Assembly: GCA_027676805.1 (NCBI GenBank) | Contig: JAQENU010000006.1 | Span: 192,958 to 256,957 of the forward strand | DNA from: Coprobacillaceae bacterium UN01-12pH3A | GTDB lineage: Bacteria > Bacillota_I > Bacilli_A > Erysipelotrichales > Coprobacillaceae | Reading direction: 5' to 3' | DNA length: 64,000 nt | Part shown: piece by piece, positions 44,924 through 52,347 of the stretch | How the letters are laid out: each line of letters starts with the position of its first letter | Numbering within the stretch: position 1 is the first letter of the stretch | Program-made: the position numbers and the translations under genes | The notes under the pieces: generated by a model | Database searches by the model: none | Told to the model about the DNA's origin: nothing | The model's input: only the letters and a program-made list of their open reading frames with translations

Positions 44924-45679
44924 ATGAAAATAGGAGATTTAGTAGTACGTATAAAATATAACCGCGACATCGTTTTTGAAATCTATGATATTCAAAAGGA
45001 TGTCGTTTATTTAAAAGGTGTAGAGGTCCGCTTGGTGGCAGACAGTACACTGGATGATTTAGAACCGGCACAGGAAAGTCACTTTGTTTCTAAGCTGGAT
45101 GAATCCACATTATTGAGAAATGATAAAGTCATCAGGGGAAAAGTACTGCATTTAGACGGGGATCCCAGATACTTGAAGATGTGTGAAGAAAAGTATAAAG
45201 CATTGGGGGTCCGAGCAGTCTGCATTTATTTAAAAGAAGGCGAAATGAAAGATCAAATTTATGAATTATTGGAAAAACATAAGCCGCAAATCTTAGTAAT
45301 TACCGGTCATGATTCGATGTCCAGAGATGGAAACTGTGAAAGTATTGATACTTACAGTCATACGCGAGACTACATTGAGGCGGTGAAACAGGCACGTTTA
45401 TATGAAAGCAATATTGATCAGTTAGTGATTTTTGCCGGAGGCTGTCAGTCCAATTATGAATTACTGATTGCGGCAGGAGCCAATTTTGCTTCTTCACCGC
45501 AAAGAAAGAACATTCATGCCTTAGATCCTGTCTATATAGCTTTTCAAGTAGCCAATGAAAGTGTGAAGAATTATGTCGATGTTGAAACTGTCATCAAAAA
45601 TACTTATAATAAAGCTGCAGGGATCGGTGGAATCGATACACGTGGGGTAGCCCGCAACATCTATCCGAGAAGGGAATGA
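44924..45679 (+). CDS. yabG: sporulation-specific cysteine protease YabG
   Basis: 251 residues. Family motifs: GDLVVRIKYNRDIVFEI, GKVLHLDGDPRYL, LVITGHDSMSRDG (about 124-136), FAGGCQSNYELLIAAGANFASSPQRKNIHALDPV (catalytic-type Cys near 168), and the C-terminal GIGGIDTRGVARNIYPR. YabG processes spore-coat proteins in Bacillus and cortex-lytic precursors in clostridia. It is the clearest sign in this window that the organism makes spores. It retains the ksgA-yabG order, but veg and sspF are absent before ispE. The TGA overlaps the ispE start. Confidence 0.93.
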   Translation: MKIGDLVVRIKYNRDIVFEIYDIQKDVVYLKGVEVRLVADSTLDDLEPAQESHFVSKLDESTLLRNDKVIRGKVLHLDGDPRYLKMCEEKYKALGVRAVCIYLKEGEMKDQIYELLEKHKPQILVITGHDSMSRDGNCESIDTYSHTRDYIEAVKQARLYESNIDQLVIFAGGCQSNYELLIAAGANFASSPQRKNIHALDPVYIAFQVANESVKNYVDVETVIKNTYNKAAGIGGIDTRGVARNIYPRRE

Positions 45680-46524
45680 ATGGGATGAAAATAAGAGCAC
45701 ACGCTAAGATTAATCTTGGTTTAAATGTAGTAGGGAAAAGAGAAGATGGCTATCATGAACTAGAAATGATTATGGCGCCTATCTCTTTGCACGATCTTCT
45801 TTATATTAATATTATTGATGAAGGAATAGAGATTTCCAGCAATAGTACAATAATGCCGGTCAATGAAAAAAATATCATGTATAAAGTCGCTAAAGCGATG
45901 ATGGAGAGATATGATATCAAAAAAGGAATTCGCATCCATATCTACAAACATATTCCAATGCAAGCCGGATTAGCTGGTGGTAGTGCCGATGGAGCGGCAG
46001 TGATGCGTGCCATCAATCTCTTATTTAAATTAGGACTCAGCTATGAAGAATTGGCTGAACTGGGAAAAACGATAGGAGCGGATATTCCTTTTTGTATTCA
46101 TGAAAAAACGGCTTTTGTATCCGGAATTGGTGAGAAATTGGAATTCATAGATAACCGTATTCATAAACACATTGTTTTGATTAAGCCAAGAAAAGGAGTT
46201 TCCACGAAACGCTCTTTTGGAATGCTGGATATAGCGAATGAAATTCATCCGGATTGCCGAGGATTAAAAGAAGCTATACAAGAAAACGATTATGATAAAA
46301 TGCTCGCATGTATGGGGAATACACTTGAAGGTGTTTCGGTAAAGATTGTGCCACAGATTGGTGAAATAAAAAACACTCTTTTAGAAATGGGCTTTGACAC
46401 GGCTTTAATGTCTGGCAGTGGGTCTTGTGTATTTGCTTTGACAAAAGATGAAAAATTAGCGGATTTAGCTGTGGAACATTTCAGAAAACAGAAAATATTT
46501 GCACAGAAGGCAACTTTTTTATGA
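45676..46524 (+). CDS. ispE: 4-diphosphocytidyl-2-C-methyl-D-erythritol kinase
   Basis: 282 residues. GHMP kinase: AHAKINLGLNVVGKREDGYHE at the N-terminus, ATP motif MQAGLAGGSADGAAVMRA, and LMSGSGSCVFAL near the C-terminus. IspE phosphorylates CDP-methylerythritol in the non-mevalonate isoprenoid pathway. It starts in the yabG stop (ATGA); a second ATG 9 nt on (45685) is an alternative with GGGAATGAATGGG upstream. Neighbouring glmU and prs keep the Bacillus order, without purR and spoVG between. Confidence 0.94.
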   Translation: MNGMKIRAHAKINLGLNVVGKREDGYHELEMIMAPISLHDLLYINIIDEGIEISSNSTIMPVNEKNIMYKVAKAMMERYDIKKGIRIHIYKHIPMQAGLAGGSADGAAVMRAINLLFKLGLSYEELAELGKTIGADIPFCIHEKTAFVSGIGEKLEFIDNRIHKHIVLIKPRKGVSTKRSFGMLDIANEIHPDCRGLKEAIQENDYDKMLACMGNTLEGVSVKIVPQIGEIKNTLLEMGFDTALMSGSGSCVFALTKDEKLADLAVEHFRKQKIFAQKATFL

Positions 46525-46606
46525 AAAAATAGGGGGTATTACCGTAATACTCTTTTATTTTTATAGGTTTTTTGGTAGAATAATGTCGGATAAAAGGGGT
46601 GGAGCA

Positions 46607-47986
46607 ATGAATATTTATGCAATTGTATTAGCTGCCGGCAAAGGAACAAGAATGAAATCTAGTTTGCCAAAGGTGGCACATGTTGTGTTATATAAACCAA
46701 TGATTAAACATATCTGTGATGAGTTAAAAAAGATGGAAACATCTGAAACAATCGCTGTTATTGGTCATGGAAAAGACATTATCCGTAAGATCATGAAGGA
46801 TGAAGTGTCTTACGTTGAACAAAATGAACAGTTAGGAACCGGACATGCAGTCAAAATGACAGCGCCGATCCTAGAAGACAAAGAAGGAATCACCTTAGTG
46901 ATTAATGGGGATGCCCCGTTATTAAGAAAAGAAACATTAGAAGCTTTGGTACAGGCACATCAGGAAAATAAGAATCAGGCAACGCTTTTAACGGCACATT
47001 GTGATACATCAAAATCATTTGGTCGTATTTTGCGTAATGCACAAGGGGATGTTGATGCCATTGTGGAAGTAAAAGATGCAACGCCAGAAGAGTTGGCAAT
47101 TACAGAAATGAATACCGGTATTTACTGTTTTGATAATCAGTTATTATTTGAAGCCTTGAAACAGGTGACAAATGATAATGCTCAAAAAGAATATTATATT
47201 ACGGATGTAGTGAAAATTTTAAATCAAATGAATAAGAAGGTTGGAAGCTGTGTAATCAGCGACTTTGATGAAGTTGGCGGTATCAATGACCGTGTAGAAT
47301 TGGCTAAAGCGCAGAAAAAACTACAGCTGCGTGTCAACCATGAATTGCTGCTGAACGGAGTGACGATTCTTGATCCGGAAAATACGTATATTGCCAGAGA
47401 TGTTGAAATTGGACAAGATACAATCATTGAACCGGGATGTATCATTAAAGGCAATACAGTTATCGGACAGAATTGCCATATTGGACCTTACTGTGAATTT
47501 GACAATGTCATTATTAAAGACAATGTCGAAATTAAATTCTCAGTATTGAGTGATTCCATTATTGAGTCAGGGGTAGATATCGGTCCTTATGCACGTTTAA
47601 GAAAAGACTGCCATATTTTAGAAAATGTTCATATGGGCAACTTTGTAGAAATGAAGAATACAACTTTCGGTGTTGGCAGCAAATGTGCACATCTGAGCTA
47701 TATTGGGGATGCGGTAGTTGGAAAAGATGTGAATATCGGCTGTGGAACGATTACCAGTAATTATGATGGAAAAAATAAATTCAAGACCATTATTAAAGAC
47801 AATGTCTTTGTTGGATGCAACTCGAACTTAGTGGCACCTGTCACTTTGGAATCCGGAGCATACGTTGCGGCAGGATCAACGATTACTGAAACAGTACCGG
47901 AAGATGCGTTCGCTATTGCAAGAGAAAGACAAGTGACAAAAGAAGAATATGCTAAAGTATTGAAAGAAAAAAGAGAAAGAAAATAA
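46607..47986 (+). CDS. glmU: bifunctional N-acetylglucosamine-1-phosphate uridyltransferase / glucosamine-1-phosphate acetyltransferase
   Basis: 459 residues, the normal length. Start at 46607 (MNIYAIVLAAGKGTRM) with GGGGTGGAG upstream; the longer frame from 46499 overlaps ispE and is not used. N-terminal nucleotidyltransferase (LAAGKGTRM, QLGTGHAV, INGDAPLL) and C-terminal left-handed beta helix (about 250-440) with NFVEMKNTTFG and GCGTITSNYDGKNKFKT. It makes UDP-GlcNAc for cell wall synthesis. Confidence 0.97.
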   Translation: MNIYAIVLAAGKGTRMKSSLPKVAHVVLYKPMIKHICDELKKMETSETIAVIGHGKDIIRKIMKDEVSYVEQNEQLGTGHAVKMTAPILEDKEGITLVINGDAPLLRKETLEALVQAHQENKNQATLLTAHCDTSKSFGRILRNAQGDVDAIVEVKDATPEELAITEMNTGIYCFDNQLLFEALKQVTNDNAQKEYYITDVVKILNQMNKKVGSCVISDFDEVGGINDRVELAKAQKKLQLRVNHELLLNGVTILDPENTYIARDVEIGQDTIIEPGCIIKGNTVIGQNCHIGPYCEFDNVIIKDNVEIKFSVLSDSIIESGVDIGPYARLRKDCHILENVHMGNFVEMKNTTFGVGSKCAHLSYIGDAVVGKDVNIGCGTITSNYDGKNKFKTIIKDNVFVGCNSNLVAPVTLESGAYVAAGSTITETVPEDAFAIARERQVTKEEYAKVLKEKRERK

Positions 47987-47997
47987 GGGGCAAAAAA

Positions 47998-48954
47998 ATG
48001 AAAGAAACAACAACACTCATTGCATTATCAGCTAGTCAAAAATTAGCAGGGGATATCGCAAAAATCTTAGACGGAGACGTTTGCGATACAAAAGTTCATC
48101 ACTTTGCTGATGGGGAGATTTTAGTCGAAATAAATGAATCTGTACGTGGTAAACATGTTTATATTATTCAATCAACTTCATGTCCGGTGACTGAAAACTT
48201 AATGGAGCTATTAATTTGTGTAGATGCATTAAAACGTTCTTCAGCTGCTGAAATCACTGCAGTTATTCCATATTTTGGTTATGCAAGACAAGATCGCAAG
48301 GCAAAAGCAAGACAGCCGATCACAGCAAAATTAGTTGCAGACTTATTACAAACTGCCGGTGTTGACCGTGTTGTGACTGTAGATTTACATGCTGCCCAAA
48401 TTCAAGGCTTCTTCAATATTCCGGTAGATGACATGACTGCGTTGCCGTTATTAAGCAATTACTTCAAAGATCAGGGAATCGAAGATGTTACTGTTGTTTC
48501 ACCGGATCATGGCGGAGCAAACAGAGCAAGAAAATTAGCGAATGCTTTAGATGTGCCTCTGGCAATCATTGATAAACGCAGACCGAAACCAAACGTAGCG
48601 GAAGTCACAGGAATCATTGGTGATGTTGCCGGAAGAAACTGTATCATGGTTGATGATATGATTGATACTGGCGGAACGATTGCTGCCGGAGCTAAAGCTG
48701 TAATGGATAAAGGCGCTAAAGCGGTTTACATTGCCTGCACGCATGCTGTATTCTCAGGACCTGCCTGCGAAAGACTGCAAAACTCAGTAGCAAAGGAAAT
48801 TATCGTGACAGATACTATTCAATTGCCAGATGAAAAGAAATTTGATAAATTAAAACATGTGTCTATCGCTGACTTAATTGCAAGTACGATTTACAACATT
48901 GAACATTCTAAGCCAGTGAGTGAAGTGTTTTCTAAATACGATTTTGAAGAATAA
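47998..48954 (+). CDS. prs: ribose-phosphate pyrophosphokinase
   Basis: 318 residues, 11 nt after glmU with AGGGG. Motifs YFGYARQDRKAKARQPI, VVTVDLHAAQIQGFF, and the PRPP loop IMVDDMIDTGGTIAAGA are diagnostic. It makes PRPP from ribose-5-phosphate and ATP for nucleotide, His and Trp synthesis. The glmU-prs pair is conserved in Bacillota. Confidence 0.97.
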   Translation: MKETTTLIALSASQKLAGDIAKILDGDVCDTKVHHFADGEILVEINESVRGKHVYIIQSTSCPVTENLMELLICVDALKRSSAAEITAVIPYFGYARQDRKAKARQPITAKLVADLLQTAGVDRVVTVDLHAAQIQGFFNIPVDDMTALPLLSNYFKDQGIEDVTVVSPDHGGANRARKLANALDVPLAIIDKRRPKPNVAEVTGIIGDVAGRNCIMVDDMIDTGGTIAAGAKAVMDKGAKAVYIACTHAVFSGPACERLQNSVAKEIIVTDTIQLPDEKKFDKLKHVSIADLIASTIYNIEHSKPVSEVFSKYDFEE

Positions 48955-48962
48955 TGAAAAAT

Positions 48963-48987
48963 AGTGCCAAATAGGCACTTTTTTTAT
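48963..48987 (+). terminator. terminator after prs
   Basis: Stem AGTGCC / GGCACT with a 5-nt loop and eight T residues. Confidence 0.85.
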
Positions 48988-49076
48988 TTTTCAAAGATAA
49001 ATTCTGTCGATATTATGGGGACGATTACATATTTATTCTAAAGGGGGACATGCTATGATGAAAGCGGGTGATCGTC

Positions 49077-49472
49077 ATGAAAGGACAGCAATTAAAACAG
49101 CCATCAAACCTGCAGACACTAAGAATGACCATCAATTTATTGACGCCTGCCCTATGTGGAATCGTATTAGTGGAATTATGCCTGCAAATCATTTGGAACT
49201 ACTTTATATCTAATAGTTATATGAATGATTTACTGGCAACAGCATTAGTCGGATGCTTACTTTTTGCGACGATGGAAGGAATATTAGGAAAGAACTCCTA
49301 TGCTTCCACCATCACAAGCGGTATTTTTTATCTTTTCGGTGGTTTTTTATCATTATTTATAGATCAATTTGATATTGTTATATTAAATATAACAATCAGT
49401 ATGCAAGTATGGGCGCTTTTATTAATTATTATTGGGGTCTTCTTTATTTATTGCGGGCAATATGGAAAATAG
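49077..49472 (+). CDS. small four-helix membrane protein, function unknown
   Basis: 131 residues from ATG 49077 (MKGQQLKQPS), with GGGTGA 6 nt upstream; GTG at 49068 is an alternative. Hydrophobic segments at about 18-42, 52-68, 80-96 and 103-125. Not recognised. The stronger ribosome site AAGGGGG at 49041-49047 instead fits ATG 49055, which opens a different, about 50-codon frame overlapping this gene. That frame looks non-protein-like but could set translation of this one by coupling. Confidence 0.5.
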   Translation: MKGQQLKQPSNLQTLRMTINLLTPALCGIVLVELCLQIIWNYFISNSYMNDLLATALVGCLLFATMEGILGKNSYASTITSGIFYLFGGFLSLFIDQFDIVILNITISMQVWALLLIIIGVFFIYCGQYGK

Positions 49473-49495
49473 CTATCAATCCGATAGCTATTTTT
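49467..49495 (+). terminator. terminator before the two-component operon
   Basis: Eleven-bp stem AAATAGCTATC / GATAGCTATTT around the stop codon, then T residues. Confidence 0.8.
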
Positions 49496-49554
49496 AGTTA
49501 CGATTGCTTTCAAACCGGAAAATCGCTACAATAAAAGGTAAAGGAAGTGATCTC

Positions 49555-50241
49555 ATGCATTATCAATGTTTAATTGTCGATGATGAAAAACCGTTGGCAC
49601 AAAGCACAGAAGAATATTTCAACCTTTTCAATGTTACTTGCAAAGCTGTTTTTGATGCGCCTTCCTGCTTAGATTTTTTTAAGCACCATACAGCTGATTT
49701 AATCTTGTTAGACATTAACTTAAAAGAAAGTTCTGGCTTTGAACTGTGCCGTCAGTTAAGAAAAGAGATCAGTGTTCCTATTCTATTCATCAGTGCCAGA
49801 AACAGTGATGATGATATTTTGCTGGCATTAAATATTGGCGGTGATGATTATATTGCCAAGCCTTATTCGCTAAGTGTCTTGCTTGCTAAGGTAAAAGCCG
49901 TCTTAAAACGATACAGCAGTGCAAAGACAACAGCAGATATTTTTGAGATTGATGATTTTATGATCAATTTTAACAATCATGAGGTAAAAGTCGGGCAGGA
50001 GATAATTAAATTAAAGGCATTGGAATACAAATTATTAGCTTATCTTGTTATGAATCGAGGAAAAGTCTTAAAGAAAGAAGAACTTTTTGAAAATGTTTGG
50101 CAGGATACAATTACAAGTGATGGTACTTTAAATGTACATATACGCCATTTACGAGAAAAAATTGAAAAAGATCCGAATCATCCTCAGTTAATTCAAACAG
50201 TCTGGGGAGTTGGATATCGATTTAAGGAGGAGCAAAAATGA
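49555..50241 (+). CDS. OmpR-family response regulator
   Basis: 228 residues. Start at 49555 (MHYQCLIVDDEKP) with AGGAAGTG upstream. Receiver: acidic pair in IVDDEK, phospho-acceptor in LILLDINLKESSGFELC, Lys in GGDDYIAKPYS. The DNA-binding winged helix (about 130-225) has LKALEYKLLAYLVMNRGKVLKKEELFENVW and LNVHIRHLREKIE. Translationally coupled to the kinase gene (4-nt overlap). Probably acts on the TTAAG repeats at 51510. Confidence 0.94.
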   Translation: MHYQCLIVDDEKPLAQSTEEYFNLFNVTCKAVFDAPSCLDFFKHHTADLILLDINLKESSGFELCRQLRKEISVPILFISARNSDDDILLALNIGGDDYIAKPYSLSVLLAKVKAVLKRYSSAKTTADIFEIDDFMINFNNHEVKVGQEIIKLKALEYKLLAYLVMNRGKVLKKEELFENVWQDTITSDGTLNVHIRHLREKIEKDPNHPQLIQTVWGVGYRFKEEQK

Positions 50242-51509
50242 AATTAAAATTTATCCTCTTTTTATTTATAGGATTGCTTTTAATAGAAGGGATGATCGGC
50301 TGGACTATTATTGGAAACATTAAGGATACACCGCTCGATAATGTTATGGTGAATGATTTAAGTCAGCAGATTAACCAGCAGTGGGAGACACTAATACAGA
50401 CACAATCATGTACAGTGACAGCGAATATCGATTTAGACTTTACTTTACTTGATCATGATGGGAAAAAAGTGTATACGTCATCTCCGTCTATCTCGCAGTC
50501 TATGGAAGCGGCAATCCGAAACCGTGACAGTATTATCGATATTGAACAAAACGGACAAAGTGTAGGAAAGATCTTAATTTATAACGACAGCACTCAGCGT
50601 TTAGCTTCACACCTTGTCTTTCTTTTACAGATTTTAGGAGGAACACTGATCATTGAAGGTGTCATCTTGATCGTATATACATATTACATAAATAAGCGAA
50701 TGATTCAGCCTTTTCGTACATTGCAGCGTTTTGCTAATAGAGTAGCGGGTGGAGATTTAGATTTCCCCTTAGAGATGGATCGTCATAATAACTTTGGGAT
50801 TTTTACTGAGAGCTTTGATTTGATGAGAACCGAACTAAAAAAAGCACGGCTAAAGGAACAGGAAGCCAATCAAAGCAAGAAAGAATTGGTTGCCAAGATG
50901 AGTCATGATATTAAAACACCAATTTCCTCTATTAAAGCGATATTAGAATTAATGCTGATTAAGGTAAACGATCCAAAAGAACGCGGACAATTACAGATCA
51001 TTGAACAAAAGGCGAATCAAATTGATGAACTTGTCTCTGATTTATTTCATGCGACTTTGGAAGAACTGCAGGAATTAACTATTACCGTTAAAGAACATTC
51101 AAGTCAAGAGTTAGCGACATTGCTTCAGGCAGCAGACTATCAAGAAAAAGCGGTTATTGGCGTGATACCGGATTGCTTGCTTTTATTTGATGCACTTCGA
51201 TTACAGCAGGTATTTGATAACCTGTTTGGCAATTCTTATAAATATGCCAACACAGCAATGGAAGTGTATTTTGAAATTATCGATGATGAGTTCCTTATTT
51301 CTATCAAAGATTTTGGTGAAGGGGTAACCGAGGAAGAACAATCCCTTATATTTAATAAATATTATCGGGCAAAGAATGCCGAAGAAAAAAGCGGGGCAGG
51401 ATTAGGGTTATATATTTGCCGCTATATTATGATGCAGATGAATGGTGCAATCGAATGTGAGAAAACATCAGACGGCTTTATTATGCAGGTGGCTTTAAAA
51501 TTGGCATAA
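50238..51509 (+). CDS. sensor histidine kinase
   Basis: 423 residues. Two membrane segments (about 4-22 and 126-150) enclose an extracellular domain of about 100 residues. HAMP region (RMIQPFRTLQRFANRVAGGDL), HisKA with the phospho-His in MSHDIKTPISSIKA (about 222-235), and a HATPase domain with DNLFGNSYKYA, FGEGVTEEEQ and GAGLGLYICRYI. The extracellular domain is larger than in BceS-type kinases, so it may sense its ligand itself. Operon with the regulator and upstream of the ABC transporter. Confidence 0.94.
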   Translation: MKLKFILFLFIGLLLIEGMIGWTIIGNIKDTPLDNVMVNDLSQQINQQWETLIQTQSCTVTANIDLDFTLLDHDGKKVYTSSPSISQSMEAAIRNRDSIIDIEQNGQSVGKILIYNDSTQRLASHLVFLLQILGGTLIIEGVILIVYTYYINKRMIQPFRTLQRFANRVAGGDLDFPLEMDRHNNFGIFTESFDLMRTELKKARLKEQEANQSKKELVAKMSHDIKTPISSIKAILELMLIKVNDPKERGQLQIIEQKANQIDELVSDLFHATLEELQELTITVKEHSSQELATLLQAADYQEKAVIGVIPDCLLLFDALRLQQVFDNLFGNSYKYANTAMEVYFEIIDDEFLISIKDFGEGVTEEEQSLIFNKYYRAKNAEEKSGAGLGLYICRYIMMQMNGAIECEKTSDGFIMQVALKLA

Positions 51510-51546
51510 TTAAGAAATAATTAAGGATTGGACAAAGACCGTTAAG
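51510..51546 (+). promoter_or_regulatory. TTAAG direct repeats, candidate response-regulator operator
   Basis: TTAAG occurs at 51510-51514, 51521-51525 and 51542-51546, spaced 11 and 21 nt, close to one and two helical turns. This is the typical pattern for OmpR-family regulators. It lies between the kinase stop and the ABC transporter ATPase gene. Confidence 0.5.
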
Positions 51547-51590
51547 AATTTTACATGGTAGGATGGAGATACAAGGAGAGGAGATTCAAC

Positions 51591-52346
51591 ATGAAAAAAA
51601 TTATATCTACCCAAAAACTGTGTAAAACATTTTCCAGTGGCGGTGTATTGCAGCATATTTTAAAAAACTTAGATTTAGATATTTATGATGGGGATTTTAC
51701 GGTGATTATGGGACCTTCCGGAGCAGGTAAATCTACTTTGCTTTATGCTTTATCGGGAATGGATAAGCCTTCTTTAGGCAGCATTCACTTTAGAGATGAA
51801 GAGATATCCAATTATTCAGATGATCGCTTAGCGATCTTTCGCCGTCATCATTGCGGCTTTGTTTTCCAACAAATCTATTTACAGGATAATATGAGTGTAA
51901 TGGATAATATCCTATCTGCCGGACTGCTGGTTAGCCGTAAGAAGAAAGAAGTGGTTCAAAGAGCACGGCAGCTGTTGTTGCAAGTTGAAATGAAAGAAGA
52001 GCTTTATCATAAATTTCCAACTCAGCTTTCCGGTGGAGAGGCACAGCGTGCAGGCATTGTCAGAGCTTTGATCAATCAGCCCGATATCTTATTTGCGGAT
52101 GAGCCAACCGGACAATTAAATTCATATGCCAGTACAGCCGTTTTGGATGTCTTAACTCATTTGAATCAATCCGGACAAAGCATTGTGATGGTAACCCATG
52201 ACGTTATATCCGCCCGTCGAGCAAATCGTATTTTATATTTGCAGGATGGTGCTATTCGGGGAGAATGTAATCTGGGAGAATACGTCCCAAATGATGAAAA
52301 ACGTCATGACCAGTTAACTGCCTTTTTAAAGGAAATGGGGTGGTAA
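51591..52346 (+). CDS. ABC transporter ATP-binding protein, antimicrobial-peptide type
   Basis: 251 residues. Start at 51591 (MKKIISTQKLCKTF) with AGGAGAGGAG upstream. Walker A GPSGAGKST, FVFQQIYLQDNMSVMDNI, a signature changed to LSGGEAQRAGIVRAL, Walker B ILFADEPTGQLN, H-loop VTHDVISARRANRI. Member of the MacB/LolD/BceA-like group. It pairs with the FtsX-like permease 1 nt downstream. Confidence 0.94.
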   Translation: MKKIISTQKLCKTFSSGGVLQHILKNLDLDIYDGDFTVIMGPSGAGKSTLLYALSGMDKPSLGSIHFRDEEISNYSDDRLAIFRRHHCGFVFQQIYLQDNMSVMDNILSAGLLVSRKKKEVVQRARQLLLQVEMKEELYHKFPTQLSGGEAQRAGIVRALINQPDILFADEPTGQLNSYASTAVLDVLTHLNQSGQSIVMVTHDVISARRANRILYLQDGAIRGECNLGEYVPNDEKRHDQLTAFLKEMGW

Positions 52347-52347
52347 T

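Noticed and set aside
46499..46606. N-terminal extension of GlmU from 46499
   Set aside because: It overlaps the end of ispE and does not resemble GlmU; the canonical start MNIYAIVLAAG is at 46607.
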